Shown piece after piece: positions 6,475 through 13,542 of a stretch of DNA of 13,597 nucleotides (the first letter of the stretch is position 1; each line of letters begins with the position of its first letter). Source of the stretch: an uncultured Treponema sp. Its GTDB lineage: Bacteria; Spirochaetota; Spirochaetia; Treponematales; Treponemataceae. The stretch is from the NCBI GenBank assembly GCA_937915735.1, contig CALGGS010000255.1, positions 1-13,597 on the forward strand, given 5' to 3'. The position numbers and the translations under genes were made by a program. The notes beneath the pieces are model-generated. The model worked only from the letters and a program-made list of their open reading frames with translations. It made no database searches and had not been told where the DNA came from.

Positions 6475-9270
6475 TTATCTTATTTTCCAGGCGACTATTT
6501 TCTGGTCGATTGTCGTTGCGACACATTCAGCGACCTTGTCACCGTTGACATCGGCAAAAACTGGATTTCCGTGCCCCGTAAGCGGATAGCCTGGCAAAAG
6601 TTCCAGGTTTTCGTTAAATCCGTAGATTACATTTGCATCCGCACAGACGAAAATACTAAATCTGCCGTTATTCGCAATATCCTGACAAGAAATATAGCCC
6701 TCTTTAGCGGTAGAATTCGGAATCTGAACAGATAAAATCTCGCCATTCAGTGAAATTCTGTACAAAAGAGCGTCATTTGAAAGCGCGTAGAAATATTTTT
6801 CGCTTGCGACAACATTCTTCATAAAAACTCCGCCAAGACGCATTGGGAAGCCTTCGGCCTGCTCGCCGGAAGAAAGAGATTTTGCATCACATTTCCAGAC
6901 ATTCATTTCACCCGCCTGAGTTATAAATCCGACATAAGTTTTTGAGCCATTTTTCATAATCGCGGGACTTCCGAGAGCAATCCCCGGAATTTCAAAGGGA
7001 TTTTCGAGATTAAGGCATTTTTCGCCTTCAAAGTAATAAATTTTCCCCAAAAAGCCTTTGCTGTAGAGCGTGAATGATTTTCCGTCAAGAGAAGAAGAGG
7101 CCTCAGATTTTGCAGTCAAATCCGGAAGCTCGATTGCAGTAACAGAAGAATCTGGATGAACGACAAAGACATTCCCCGTTTCTGAAATTACGACAAGATT
7201 TTCCCCAACAGAAGTTGGCCTGACGGAGACATTTTCACCCAATATAAGCGGGAATTTGGTCAGAGGCTCAAGATTTGCAGAAAGAAGCGAGACAATTCCG
7301 TGATTTGAAAGGGACCAGAGGATTCCGCCATTTTTTGCTTTTGCACTTGCTTCAATGAAGATTTTGTCCGTCTCATTTTTGCCGGTAATATTCATCGAGG
7401 AGATTTCCAAAGCTTTTATAGTCCTGTCGTTTTCCACCCAGAAAATATTTTTAGGTGCCTTTGATTTTTCAACCTGAAGATTTTGAGAATTTACCTTTCC
7501 TTCAAGTTTTATCGGAAAACCAGAAACCGAATTCAGGCTGCCGGATTTTCTAGCCACCGCGTGAAGATTTATTTCCAGATTGTCTTTTTCAAGCCGGACA
7601 TCGAAACGCCCCATCGTGTAAAGACGGAAAATTTGGGAAACAGACTCGTTGCTTCTGAGGAAGAAGGGAACGCTGCGCTCAAGGTTGTAAAAAAGCGAGA
7701 GCGTTGCCTCATTTTTGAGTCCGGCAGAAGCAGCAAGGTAATCCTTGTTTTTTACCAGGGCTTTTCCAGAATTTGCGCCATTATAGACATTTGAAAGACA
7801 TTCTGAGCTTTCTGAAAAATAAATGTTTCCGTCCAGAACCATAAAATACGGGGAAGGAAGATTTACGCCAAAAGCCGAGAGCATCCAGCTTAAAAATGAA
7901 GGAAGCTGGAGATGAGGAAGGCGAACTCCGCCCAAAATAAGCGAATTGTCGTCCTTTATGAGAATTGACGAAGTGAGCTTGTTGAAAACCTTCTGGCGCT
8001 GTTTTTCATCTTTAATCTGAAGGGCAAAAACCGGGTCATTTTGATTTTCAATACCAAAAACAGCACATTCATTTCCGCTCCATGAAAAAAGAAATTCATC
8101 AAGGCTAAGCCCAAGAAGCGACTGACACCACTCATCAGAATTTTTCCAGAATTCATCTGGATTTTTAATATCTGGAACGAAGGGAAGAAGAGCGTCCTTT
8201 AATTCAGAAAGATTACCCGCATTAAGAATCGTGTAATATTGAATTATGTCAGAAAACCTCGACAACAAGGCAGGAACGCTCGATTTTTTTGAAAGAATCG
8301 GAGAAAGGGAGAGGGCAGTATCTTCTTCCGTAGAAATCGGAACACTACATTTTAATGAAATATCAGAATCTGAAATATTGAAAGAAATAACGCTCAGGGA
8401 GTCTGAAGAAACAAGATTTGCCATTGAAGCTAAAATTTCATTTCCTTCCGTAACGAAATGCATTAATGAGTGGGCGTCGGCGACTATTTTAAGCTCACCT
8501 TTTTTTTGAGAGGCAAAAAGCTTTTTCTGCTCATCCGTGTAAGAAATGTCATTTTCGACAAGGGAAGAGGTCAGAAGATGCTCAAGAGAATCCGAAGCGA
8601 CAAGAAGATTTTTTACAGCCTTAAAGTAAATTTTTATTTCACCAGCATTGTAGACAAAATAAGAGGTCTGCTCGGCATTTTCGTATGAAAGATTTTTTAG
8701 AATGTCGGAGTCGTAAGAAGAAAGGTCAATTTTCGGATACATAAACTGACCAACCCTGCTAAAAAGCGAAAAAATCCCGAGATTTAAGACGGCGACAAAA
8801 TGTGAGTCCGAGCCAATAGAAGCTCCGCTTCCGTAGAGAGCGAAATCAATCGGGCGGCTAGTCGCAAATTTAAAAAGGGCGTTATCTCGCAAGGAAGATG
8901 AACGCAAAGACATAAAGGGCTTACGAAGGGAAGAAAATTCAGGGGAAGACAGGAGAACATCCGCCGCCTGCAAATCAAAAAGCGGATTCACAGTGTCAAA
9001 TGCCGAATTCGTCGAGACATAAAGCGAGTAATTTCGCGGGACAGCCGAAAGAGAAGCCTTTTTGTCAAACGCACAGAAGGCAAGGGCTGCAAGCAAAACA
9101 ATCAGAAGCGCAAGAATGACAGATAAAATCACTGTCAAAAAGCGCACGAAAGGGTTTTTCTTTTTTGTCTGCGGTTCTGAAACAAGGCTCTCATCATTCT
9201 GAGGCACAGGCGAAGGACCTTCCCCGCCAACTGCCGCATTATCTGTTACTTTTTCTTCTTCAGTTTCCAT
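6475..9270 (-). CDS. Membrane-anchored protein with C-terminal FG-GAP/PQQ-like beta-propeller, function unknown
   Basis: A 931-residue protein of unknown function. It starts with an acidic Pro/Glu-rich cytoplasmic tail (1-36), basic KKK (36-38) and one membrane segment (about 43-66) with no lipobox, so it is predicted to be anchored in the inner membrane with the rest outside the cytosol. Residues about 75-575 form a large region opening with VPRNYSLYVS; this faintly resembles the uncharacterised DUF3352 type, which I cannot confirm. Residues about 580-931 look like propeller blades, each preceded by a Gly/Lys-aromatic-Pro motif: GFPIKLEG (584), KFPLILGE (672), GFPMRLGG (807), GYPLTGHG (894). 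The last blade contains FADVNGDKVAE, an FG-GAP-type calcium-binding DxNGD loop, and ends VAWKI. The ATG is 8 bases after the nucleosidase stop with no clear Shine-Dalgarno site, suggesting coupled translation. A structural or quality-control envelope role is possible but not shown. Confidence 0.75.
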   Translation of the reverse strand: METEEEKVTDNAAVGGEGPSPVPQNDESLVSEPQTKKKNPFVRFLTVILSVILALLIVLLAALAFCAFDKKASLSAVPRNYSLYVSTNSAFDTVNPLFDLQAADVLLSSPEFSSLRKPFMSLRSSSLRDNALFKFATSRPIDFALYGSGASIGSDSHFVAVLNLGIFSLFSRVGQFMYPKIDLSSYDSDILKNLSYENAEQTSYFVYNAGEIKIYFKAVKNLLVASDSLEHLLTSSLVENDISYTDEQKKLFASQKKGELKIVADAHSLMHFVTEGNEILASMANLVSSDSLSVISFNISDSDISLKCSVPISTEEDTALSLSPILSKKSSVPALLSRFSDIIQYYTILNAGNLSELKDALLPFVPDIKNPDEFWKNSDEWCQSLLGLSLDEFLFSWSGNECAVFGIENQNDPVFALQIKDEKQRQKVFNKLTSSILIKDDNSLILGGVRLPHLQLPSFLSWMLSAFGVNLPSPYFMVLDGNIYFSESSECLSNVYNGANSGKALVKNKDYLAASAGLKNEATLSLFYNLERSVPFFLRSNESVSQIFRLYTMGRFDVRLEKDNLEINLHAVARKSGSLNSVSGFPIKLEGKVNSQNLQVEKSKAPKNIFWVENDRTIKALEISSMNITGKNETDKIFIEASAKAKNGGILWSLSNHGIVSLLSANLEPLTKFPLILGENVSVRPTSVGENLVVISETGNVFVVHPDSSVTAIELPDLTAKSEASSSLDGKSFTLYSKGFLGKIYYFEGEKCLNLENPFEIPGIALGSPAIMKNGSKTYVGFITQAGEMNVWKCDAKSLSSGEQAEGFPMRLGGVFMKNVVASEKYFYALSNDALLYRISLNGEILSVQIPNSTAKEGYISCQDIANNGRFSIFVCADANVIYGFNENLELLPGYPLTGHGNPVFADVNGDKVAECVATTIDQKIVAWKIR

Positions 9271-9278
9271 AATCTGAA

Positions 9279-10004
9279 TTATATCAAAGAAATCATCTTT
9301 TCAACAACTCTTGCGCTCAATTCTGCTGCTACCGGCTCGTTAAAATCATAGCCATTCGAGCTTAAATCATCTGCCATATCGCTCATACACCGTAAAATTA
9401 CGAAAGGTGTTTTGTTCAAAAAGCAGGCGTGGGCAATGGCACAGCCTTCCATTTCGACGCAGGCAGGCTCAAAATTTTCGTTTATCTGAGCTTTTACATT
9501 TTTTTCGCTTATAAACTGGTCTCCCGTTGCAATCCGCCCCTCAATCACTTTGTGAGGCTCTTTTCCGTCTTCGCCCTTTGACAAATCTGAGTCAGTAAAG
9601 GCTTTTTTTGCAGCTTCAATCATTGCCCTGTCAGCTTCAAACGAAAAGACATTCATCTGCGGAATCTGACCTTTTTTGTAACCAAAGCCTGTAGCATCCA
9701 TATCGTGATAAACTGCGTCCGTTGAGACGACGAAATCCATAACCCCGAGACCTTTTGCCATAGCACCCGCAATTCCTGTATTTATGATATGAGTGCAACC
9801 GAACTGTAAAATGAGCCTTTGGGCGCAAAGAGCCGCGTTTACTTTTCCAACCCCTGAGCGAGAAAGAACAACATCGACTCCGTGAATTTTTCCTTCTTCA
9901 AATGTAACTGAAGCGGCCTCAGTTTTTTTTACATTTTGCCCCATAAGCGAGCGAAGAAAATTCACTTCGACTTCCATTGCACCAATAATTCCAATTTTTT
10001 TCAT
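9279..10004 (-). CDS. mtnN: 5'-methylthioadenosine/S-adenosylhomocysteine nucleosidase
   Basis: A 241-residue cytosolic nucleosidase expected to hydrolyse methylthioadenosine and S-adenosylhomocysteine to adenine plus the thio-ribose product, recycling by-products of methylation, polyamine and autoinducer-2 pathways. It opens with KIGIIGAMEVEV, where Glu13 aligns with the catalytic Glu12 of E. coli. TGIAGA (76-81), GDQF (161-164), VEMEG (183-187, Glu186 the ribose contact) and Asp209 in CMSD (catalytic acid) are also present. Length is slightly above E. coli (232); the extra residues sit in a hydrophilic insert near 138-152. The start is well supported by AAGGAGG (complement at 10012-10018) seven bases upstream. 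The propeller protein gene follows 8 bases after the stop; no functional link is evident. Confidence 0.93.
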   Translation of the reverse strand: MKKIGIIGAMEVEVNFLRSLMGQNVKKTEAASVTFEEGKIHGVDVVLSRSGVGKVNAALCAQRLILQFGCTHIINTGIAGAMAKGLGVMDFVVSTDAVYHDMDATGFGYKKGQIPQMNVFSFEADRAMIEAAKKAFTDSDLSKGEDGKEPHKVIEGRIATGDQFISEKNVKAQINENFEPACVEMEGCAIAHACFLNKTPFVILRCMSDMADDLSSNGYDFNEPVAAELSARVVEKMISLI

Positions 10005-10022
10005 ACCTTTGCCTCCTTATGC

Positions 10023-10076
10023 AATTTTCTGTTATTCTTTGCGAAATTCCGCATAATTTTCTGTTATTTTCGCAAA
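10023..10076. promoter_or_regulatory. Direct and inverted repeats upstream of mtnN
   Basis: The 14-mer AATTTTCTGTTATT occurs at 10023-10036 and 10055-10068, exactly 32 bases apart (about three helical turns). TTTGCGAAA (10038-10046) is inverted at 10068-10076. They lie between the mtnN start and the probable promoter region and could be regulator sites. The tract is A/T-rich and I see no convincing complete - strand promoter for mtnN. Confidence 0.35.
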
Positions 10077-10113
10077 AAAATAGAATATTTTCAATTATTT
10101 TCTAGAAAACCGC

Positions 10114-10142
10114 TTGCATAAAATCTCCAAAAACTCTAATAT
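10114..10142 (+). promoter_or_regulatory. Sigma-70-type promoter for a candidate small RNA
   Basis: TTGCAT (10114-10119) and TAATAT (10137-10142) are separated by exactly 17 bases. The predicted start is near 10149. No + strand gene lies downstream, only a terminator about 45-80 bases further on. Confidence 0.7.
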
Positions 10143-10148
10143 ATACTC

Positions 10149-10231
10149 AGCAGCAAGAAGCAGACGCTTCCGTTGGAAGTTTGTCACCTAGAACCACCGC
10201 CTTTTCTCCTCCTTTAAGCGGTGGTTTTTTT
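10149..10231 (+). ncRNA. Candidate small regulatory RNA (~83 nt) with anti-Shine-Dalgarno loop
   Basis: A complete mini-transcription unit: promoter, about 83 transcribed bases and a strong intrinsic terminator. It has no ATG and no plausible ORF with a ribosome binding site. A 5' hairpin forms from CTTCC (10167-10171) and GGAAG (10175-10179), extendable by outer GACG/TGTC pairing around a small bulge. The terminator loop (10201-10217) is pyrimidine-rich and contains CTCCTCCTT, complementary to Shine-Dalgarno sequences. Accessible C/U-rich loops of this sort are typical of sRNAs that block translation starts. I do not recognise a known family; it does not match the conserved SRP RNA motif. 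The assignment rests on sequence signals only. Confidence 0.6.
10192..10231 (+). terminator. Rho-independent terminator of the candidate sRNA
   Basis: A 9-bp perfect stem (AACCACCGC at 10192-10200 with GCGGTGGTT at 10218-10226), a 17-base loop and seven Ts (10225-10231). Confidence 0.9.
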
Positions 10232-10244
10232 ATGCCCGAATTAT

Positions 10245-10376
10245 GGGAACTTCGAAAAACTCACCTTCGATGATTTTCCGAAGTTTCTTGACGAGTTTTA
10301 ATTTCTGATAATAGCAGAAATTAAAACATCGCATTTTCAAAGTTACCTCGAAAAATTGCAATTTTTCGAGGTTCCC
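10245..10376. repeat. Complete three-hairpin repeat, family A (MITE-like)
   Basis: A 132-bp element with terminal inverted repeats GGGAACTTCGAAAAA and TTTTTCGAGGTTCCC (one mismatch). It folds into three hairpins: a left one (AACTTCG 10248-10254 with CGAAGTT 10279-10285), a 12-bp middle stem (10296-10307 with 10315-10326) and a right perfect 28-base palindrome (10345-10372). TTAT flanks both ends (10241-10244 and 10377-10380), a possible 4-bp target duplication. Its right 54 bases plus one flanking T are identical to 1-55. No coding sequence is present. Confidence 0.85.
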
Positions 10377-10393
10377 TTATATCACAAAAACAT

Positions 10394-10420
10394 AAAAAAA
10401 GTCGGCTCATCTGAACCGAC
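10394..10420 (-). terminator. Rho-independent terminator of the phosphatase/S1/TPR operon
   Basis: On the - strand GTCGGTTC pairs with GAGCCGAC (8 bp, one G-U pair) around an AGAT loop, followed by seven Ts (complement 10394-10400). It lies about 50 bases beyond the stop of the TPR gene. Confidence 0.85.
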
Positions 10421-10428
10421 CTTAATCT

Positions 10429-10463
10429 GGCTATCTCTAAAAATTGCAATTGTCAGAGATGCC
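10429..10463. repeat. Diverged solo hairpin related to the right arm of family A repeats
   Basis: ATCTCT (10433-10438) pairs with AGAGAT (10455-10460), extended outside by GGC/GCC. The centre is AAAAATTGCAATT, as in the right palindrome of family A, and the two 28-base palindromes agree at roughly three quarters of positions. It lies between the TPR gene stop and its terminator. Confidence 0.5.
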
Positions 10464-10472
10464 TTATTTCAT

Positions 10473-11801
10473 TTATCCGTCAATTTTTTTAAGAATCTTT
10501 ATTAAGCCGTTTTTGTCAACCAAGTCGATTGGGCGGCCTTCCGCGTATTTTCGGCCTTCATCACTGAAAAGACCTGCCGTAATACAAACGCCCTTGTCTG
10601 CCTTCGCTTCCGTAACTCTTACATGAAACTCTCGGACATACAAATCAGCGACGGCACCCGTAGTTCTATAGAACCTGAAGATATGCGTTTCTTCCGCACG
10701 AACGAAATCCACAGAAACAATAATCTCGACATTTTCAGGCTTAATCGCAATGTCAACGATTTTTGAGACCGCCTTCTGATAAAACTTCATTACGATTTTT
10801 CGACAAAGAGCAACATAATCGCTAGAGCTTGCCATAAGGTAAGTCTGAAGATTTTTATTCTGATTAAGCTCTGAATACCTTGCGAGAAGCTGAGGCACAT
10901 CCTTATACTGCGGATTTATTGCCTGAATTTCCTGCAAATAGCCTATTCCCTTTCCGATTGCCTTCTGGGCAAAATAAGCGAGAGAAAGCCTGTAGCGGGT
11001 TTCGATTGCAACCTCAGGAGTCGCATTCTGATGCTTTAAGCCAATTTCAAAATCCTGAATCGCTTTGTCAGCCTCACCGATTTTTAAGTGAAACATTCCG
11101 GCCGCAAGACAAGCCTTTGCGCCGAATTCCGGGTCCGGACGCAAGTGCATAAAGACTTTTATTGCCTTCTCGCCATAGCCGCTTTCATTCATTCCGTCAG
11201 CCATTGCAAAAAGAGCCTCTTTATTGTCCGGATTTTCGTCCAAGGCCCGTTTTAAATATGGCAGCGATTCCTTGTAATGCTTTGCCTTGTAAAGAGACAT
11301 ACCGAGCGGAGAATTGATTCCCGTTGCCTCAGGCTTTACGACGACAACCTTTTTAAAGCGGGGAACTGCCTTTTCAAATTCATTATTTTTGTAAAAAGCA
11401 AGACCGAGATAGTAGTTAACTTCAAAATCATTCGGATTTATCTGAGCCGCCGCACTCAAGCCTCTAAAAGATTCCTCGATTTTTCCCAGCTTTACCGCAC
11501 AAATTCCCTGACGAAGGGAAGCCTTAAAAATGTCAATCTCACGGTGAGCGGGGGCAATTCCCATCTGAGTCTCGTAAATAGGATACGCCTTGTCCCAAGC
11601 CCGTTCGTTGTAATACAAATCACCAAGCGCCAAAAGGGCCGCCGCATTATGAGGGTCTTGAGCAAGTTTTCGAGAACATTCTTTTAAAATCTGGGCACGA
11701 CTCTTTTGCTTGCCGCCTTTTCCCGTTTTTTTTCGGGTGGCAACAGTAACGATAATCGCACCAAACGCTACAATTATGACAATCGCTATTAAAGTTTGCA
11801 T
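10473..11801 (-). CDS. Membrane-anchored TPR protein with degenerate Mrr-like nuclease domain
   Basis: A 442-residue protein with an N-terminal membrane segment (3-22), a basic linker (23-34, KKTGKGGKQK), a run of TPR-type helical repeats (about 48-315; clear examples near 125-156, 163-190 and 229-256) and a C-terminal domain (about 327-440). That last domain ends in ADKGVCITAGLFSDEGRKYAEGRPIDLVD (401-429), the typical ending of Mrr-type restriction endonuclease folds. In active Mrr proteins the preceding strand carries Gln-x-Lys; here the aligned residues are Arg376-Phe-Tyr378, so catalysis is probably lost and the domain may only bind nucleic acid or protein. The basic linker suggests the bulk is cytosolic. 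It is last in an operon behind the S1-domain gene (27-base gap) and is followed by a terminator. No clear Shine-Dalgarno site precedes the ATG. The cellular role is unknown. Confidence 0.8.
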   Translation of the reverse strand: MQTLIAIVIIVAFGAIIVTVATRKKTGKGGKQKSRAQILKECSRKLAQDPHNAAALLALGDLYYNERAWDKAYPIYETQMGIAPAHREIDIFKASLRQGICAVKLGKIEESFRGLSAAAQINPNDFEVNYYLGLAFYKNNEFEKAVPRFKKVVVVKPEATGINSPLGMSLYKAKHYKESLPYLKRALDENPDNKEALFAMADGMNESGYGEKAIKVFMHLRPDPEFGAKACLAAGMFHLKIGEADKAIQDFEIGLKHQNATPEVAIETRYRLSLAYFAQKAIGKGIGYLQEIQAINPQYKDVPQLLARYSELNQNKNLQTYLMASSSDYVALCRKIVMKFYQKAVSKIVDIAIKPENVEIIVSVDFVRAEETHIFRFYRTTGAVADLYVREFHVRVTEAKADKGVCITAGLFSDEGRKYAEGRPIDLVDKNGLIKILKKIDG

Positions 11802-11828
11802 AATATTTTAAGTATCGGCAAATTTTTG

Positions 11829-12938
11829 TTATTTCTTCAATAGAGCGGCAAACGGATTGTAAGTTTCGCCGTCATCGCCAGAGTCTTGCTTTTTAAGATA
11901 ATCGCTCGCGTCGTCTTCCTGCTCGTCGCTTGTCGCAGGAGCAAGTGAAATCCGCTTTTCCTCCGGCTCGATTTTCTGAACGACAACCTCCATTTCTTCA
12001 CCGATTTTAAATTTTTTGGAAAGATTAGTTTTGTCGTTTACATCTCGCAAAAGTGAAACATGAACAAGTCCGTCGATTCCAGGCTTTATGTTTACGAAAA
12101 GACCAAACTGGGCGATTCGTACGATTTTTCCTGAGAATTTGTCGCCGATTTTTATTGAAGAGACTTCATCCCAAGGGTCTTTTTCAAGCTCCTTCATACT
12201 GATACTGACCTTTGAACGGTCTGGCTTAGAGGGGGCCCATTCTGCCTTGATGATTTTTGCCTCGATTTCCTGACCTTCGCTTAAAATCTTTGAAATATCA
12301 GAAACACGCTCGTGAGAAATTTCAGAAATAGGAAGAAGAGTTTGGAAGCCGTCCACATCGACGAAAGCCCCGTAACTCTGAATTGATTTTACTTTTCCGT
12401 GAACGATTGTTCCGACAGTAAGCTTTTCTGCCAAAGCATTTACCTTTGAAAGTTCTGCCTCTTCTTCAAGTTTTCTGTTTGAGACAATGATATTTTTGCC
12501 TTCATTTTTGAATTCTGTAATCACAAAAGACATATTTCGGCCGACATAGGCAGCTGGCTCTGCTCGATTTTTATATCCCATCTGTGAATATGGACAGAAT
12601 GCGCGGGTTTTTCCGATCTTTACTTCAAATCCACCCTTTATTTCCGCAGTTACATTTCCTTCGACTGGAAGACCTGAGTTATAAGCAGATTCAAGGACAT
12701 CTGTATCAGCGTTTTCGCCCTTTAGCCTTGTCGTAAAATGAAGCTCGTCCCGATTCTGAGAGACAAAATAAACCTTGATTTTGTCACCCTCTTTTACGGA
12801 GCAATTTCCGTCATCGTCCAAAAATTCTGACTTTTCAACGAAGCCCTCGCTTTTAAGTCCCAAATCAATAAAAACCGTGTCAGCTGAAATCTGAACGACT
12901 GTAGTCTCAAATTCCTCGCCAAGCTCAAAACCTTTCAT
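11829..12938 (-). CDS. Four-S1-domain RNA-binding protein (ribosomal protein S1-like)
   Basis: A 369-residue protein with four S1/OB-fold repeats: about 5-72 (ISADTVFIDLGLKSEGFVEKSEF), 90-156 (more divergent, IKGGFEVKIGKTRAFCPYSQM), 173-249 (VKSIQSYGAFVDVDGFQTLLPISEIS) and 262-335 (VRIAQFGLFVNIKPGIDGLVHVS). A short acidic tail ends in NPFAALLKK. Domains 3 and 4 carry the classic G-F-V-x-(V/I) and H/ISxxS features of RNA-binding S1 modules. It is shorter than canonical six-domain S1 and may be either a compact S1 or an S1 paralogue involved in translation initiation or RNA turnover; I therefore give no symbol. GAGGT lies just upstream of the ATG. It follows the phosphatase gene by 23 bases and precedes the TPR gene by 27, consistent with one transcript. 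Confidence 0.88.
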   Translation of the reverse strand: MKGFELGEEFETTVVQISADTVFIDLGLKSEGFVEKSEFLDDDGNCSVKEGDKIKVYFVSQNRDELHFTTRLKGENADTDVLESAYNSGLPVEGNVTAEIKGGFEVKIGKTRAFCPYSQMGYKNRAEPAAYVGRNMSFVITEFKNEGKNIIVSNRKLEEEAELSKVNALAEKLTVGTIVHGKVKSIQSYGAFVDVDGFQTLLPISEISHERVSDISKILSEGQEIEAKIIKAEWAPSKPDRSKVSISMKELEKDPWDEVSSIKIGDKFSGKIVRIAQFGLFVNIKPGIDGLVHVSLLRDVNDKTNLSKKFKIGEEMEVVVQKIEPEEKRISLAPATSDEQEDDASDYLKKQDSGDDGETYNPFAALLKK

Positions 12939-12961
12939 ATTTACCTCAACCTTATTTTATT

Positions 12962-13528
12962 CTAAAACTCAAATTCCAACAACTGGCAGTTTGTGATTCC
13001 GAAAGCACCGAATTCTTCGTTTGTCATATCGTGAAAATACGAATTTACAACACGGGCCAAGCCATTATGTGCCACCAGAAGATATGTTTCGCCACTTTTG
13101 CGGCTTTCTTCAGTGAGATGGTCTAAAAGATTGTAAATTCTCTGGGCAGTGCGCATATTTGACTCGCCTCCAAGCTCCCGCCCGTAAGAAACAGCGAATG
13201 TCCTAAGCGATTCCCTGAAAATTGCCTCATCGCGGCTGTGCTCCTCAAAGCTGCCGAAATTGCGCTCGATTAAAAGTTTTTCCTCAAATGCGGGAATCCC
13301 CGTAATTTCAGAAATATGAAGCGCCGTAAGCTTTGCCCTCGACAGCGGAGAATAAAAAATTTTGTCGATTTTAATTTCTCCGCTCTTAATTTTAGACTTT
13401 ATTTCATTTCCAAGAGCAATCGCCTGCTTATGACCGTTTTCTGTAAGCTCAACCTCCCTGGCCCCGCAAACAAGATGATTTATATTTGTGAAAGTCTCCC
13501 CATGGCGCGTAAAATAAATTTTTGACAT
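12962..13528 (-). CDS. Histidine phosphatase family protein (phosphoglycerate mutase-like)
   Basis: A 188-residue member of the histidine phosphatase superfamily. The signature TRHGET (7-12) supplies the phospho-acceptor His9 and Arg8. Arg64 in SPLSRAKLTA, Glu88 in IERNFG and the second histidine, His154 in VAHNG, complete the active site. The size fits the small cytosolic branch (GpmB, alpha-ribazole phosphatase or broad-specificity sugar phosphatases) rather than cofactor-dependent glycolytic mutase (about 230-250 residues). The substrate cannot be read from the sequence. AGGG is found about nine bases upstream of the ATG. It is first in the S1/TPR operon as far as the window shows, and a family B repeat begins only about 14 bases before its start codon. 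Confidence 0.88.
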   Translation of the reverse strand: MSKIYFTRHGETFTNINHLVCGAREVELTENGHKQAIALGNEIKSKIKSGEIKIDKIFYSPLSRAKLTALHISEITGIPAFEEKLLIERNFGSFEEHSRDEAIFRESLRTFAVSYGRELGGESNMRTAQRIYNLLDHLTEESRKSGETYLLVAHNGLARVVNSYFHDMTNEEFGAFGITNCQLLEFEF

Positions 13529-13542
13529 AAAATTTTCCCTAA

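Noticed and set aside
6421..6735. A 104-residue + strand open frame after the guaB stop
   Set aside because: It begins at the guaB terminator and otherwise runs antisense to the propeller protein's 3' end; no ribosome binding site or family features are seen.
10149..10231. SRP RNA, tRNA or a leader peptide in the small transcribed unit
   Set aside because: The conserved SRP tetraloop motif and tRNA cloverleaf are missing, there is no start codon with a ribosome binding site, and no downstream + strand gene exists to be attenuated.
11829..12938. Calling the S1-domain protein the canonical ribosomal protein S1 (rpsA)
   Set aside because: It has only four S1 repeats and the genome could hold a separate rpsA; the sequence alone cannot decide.
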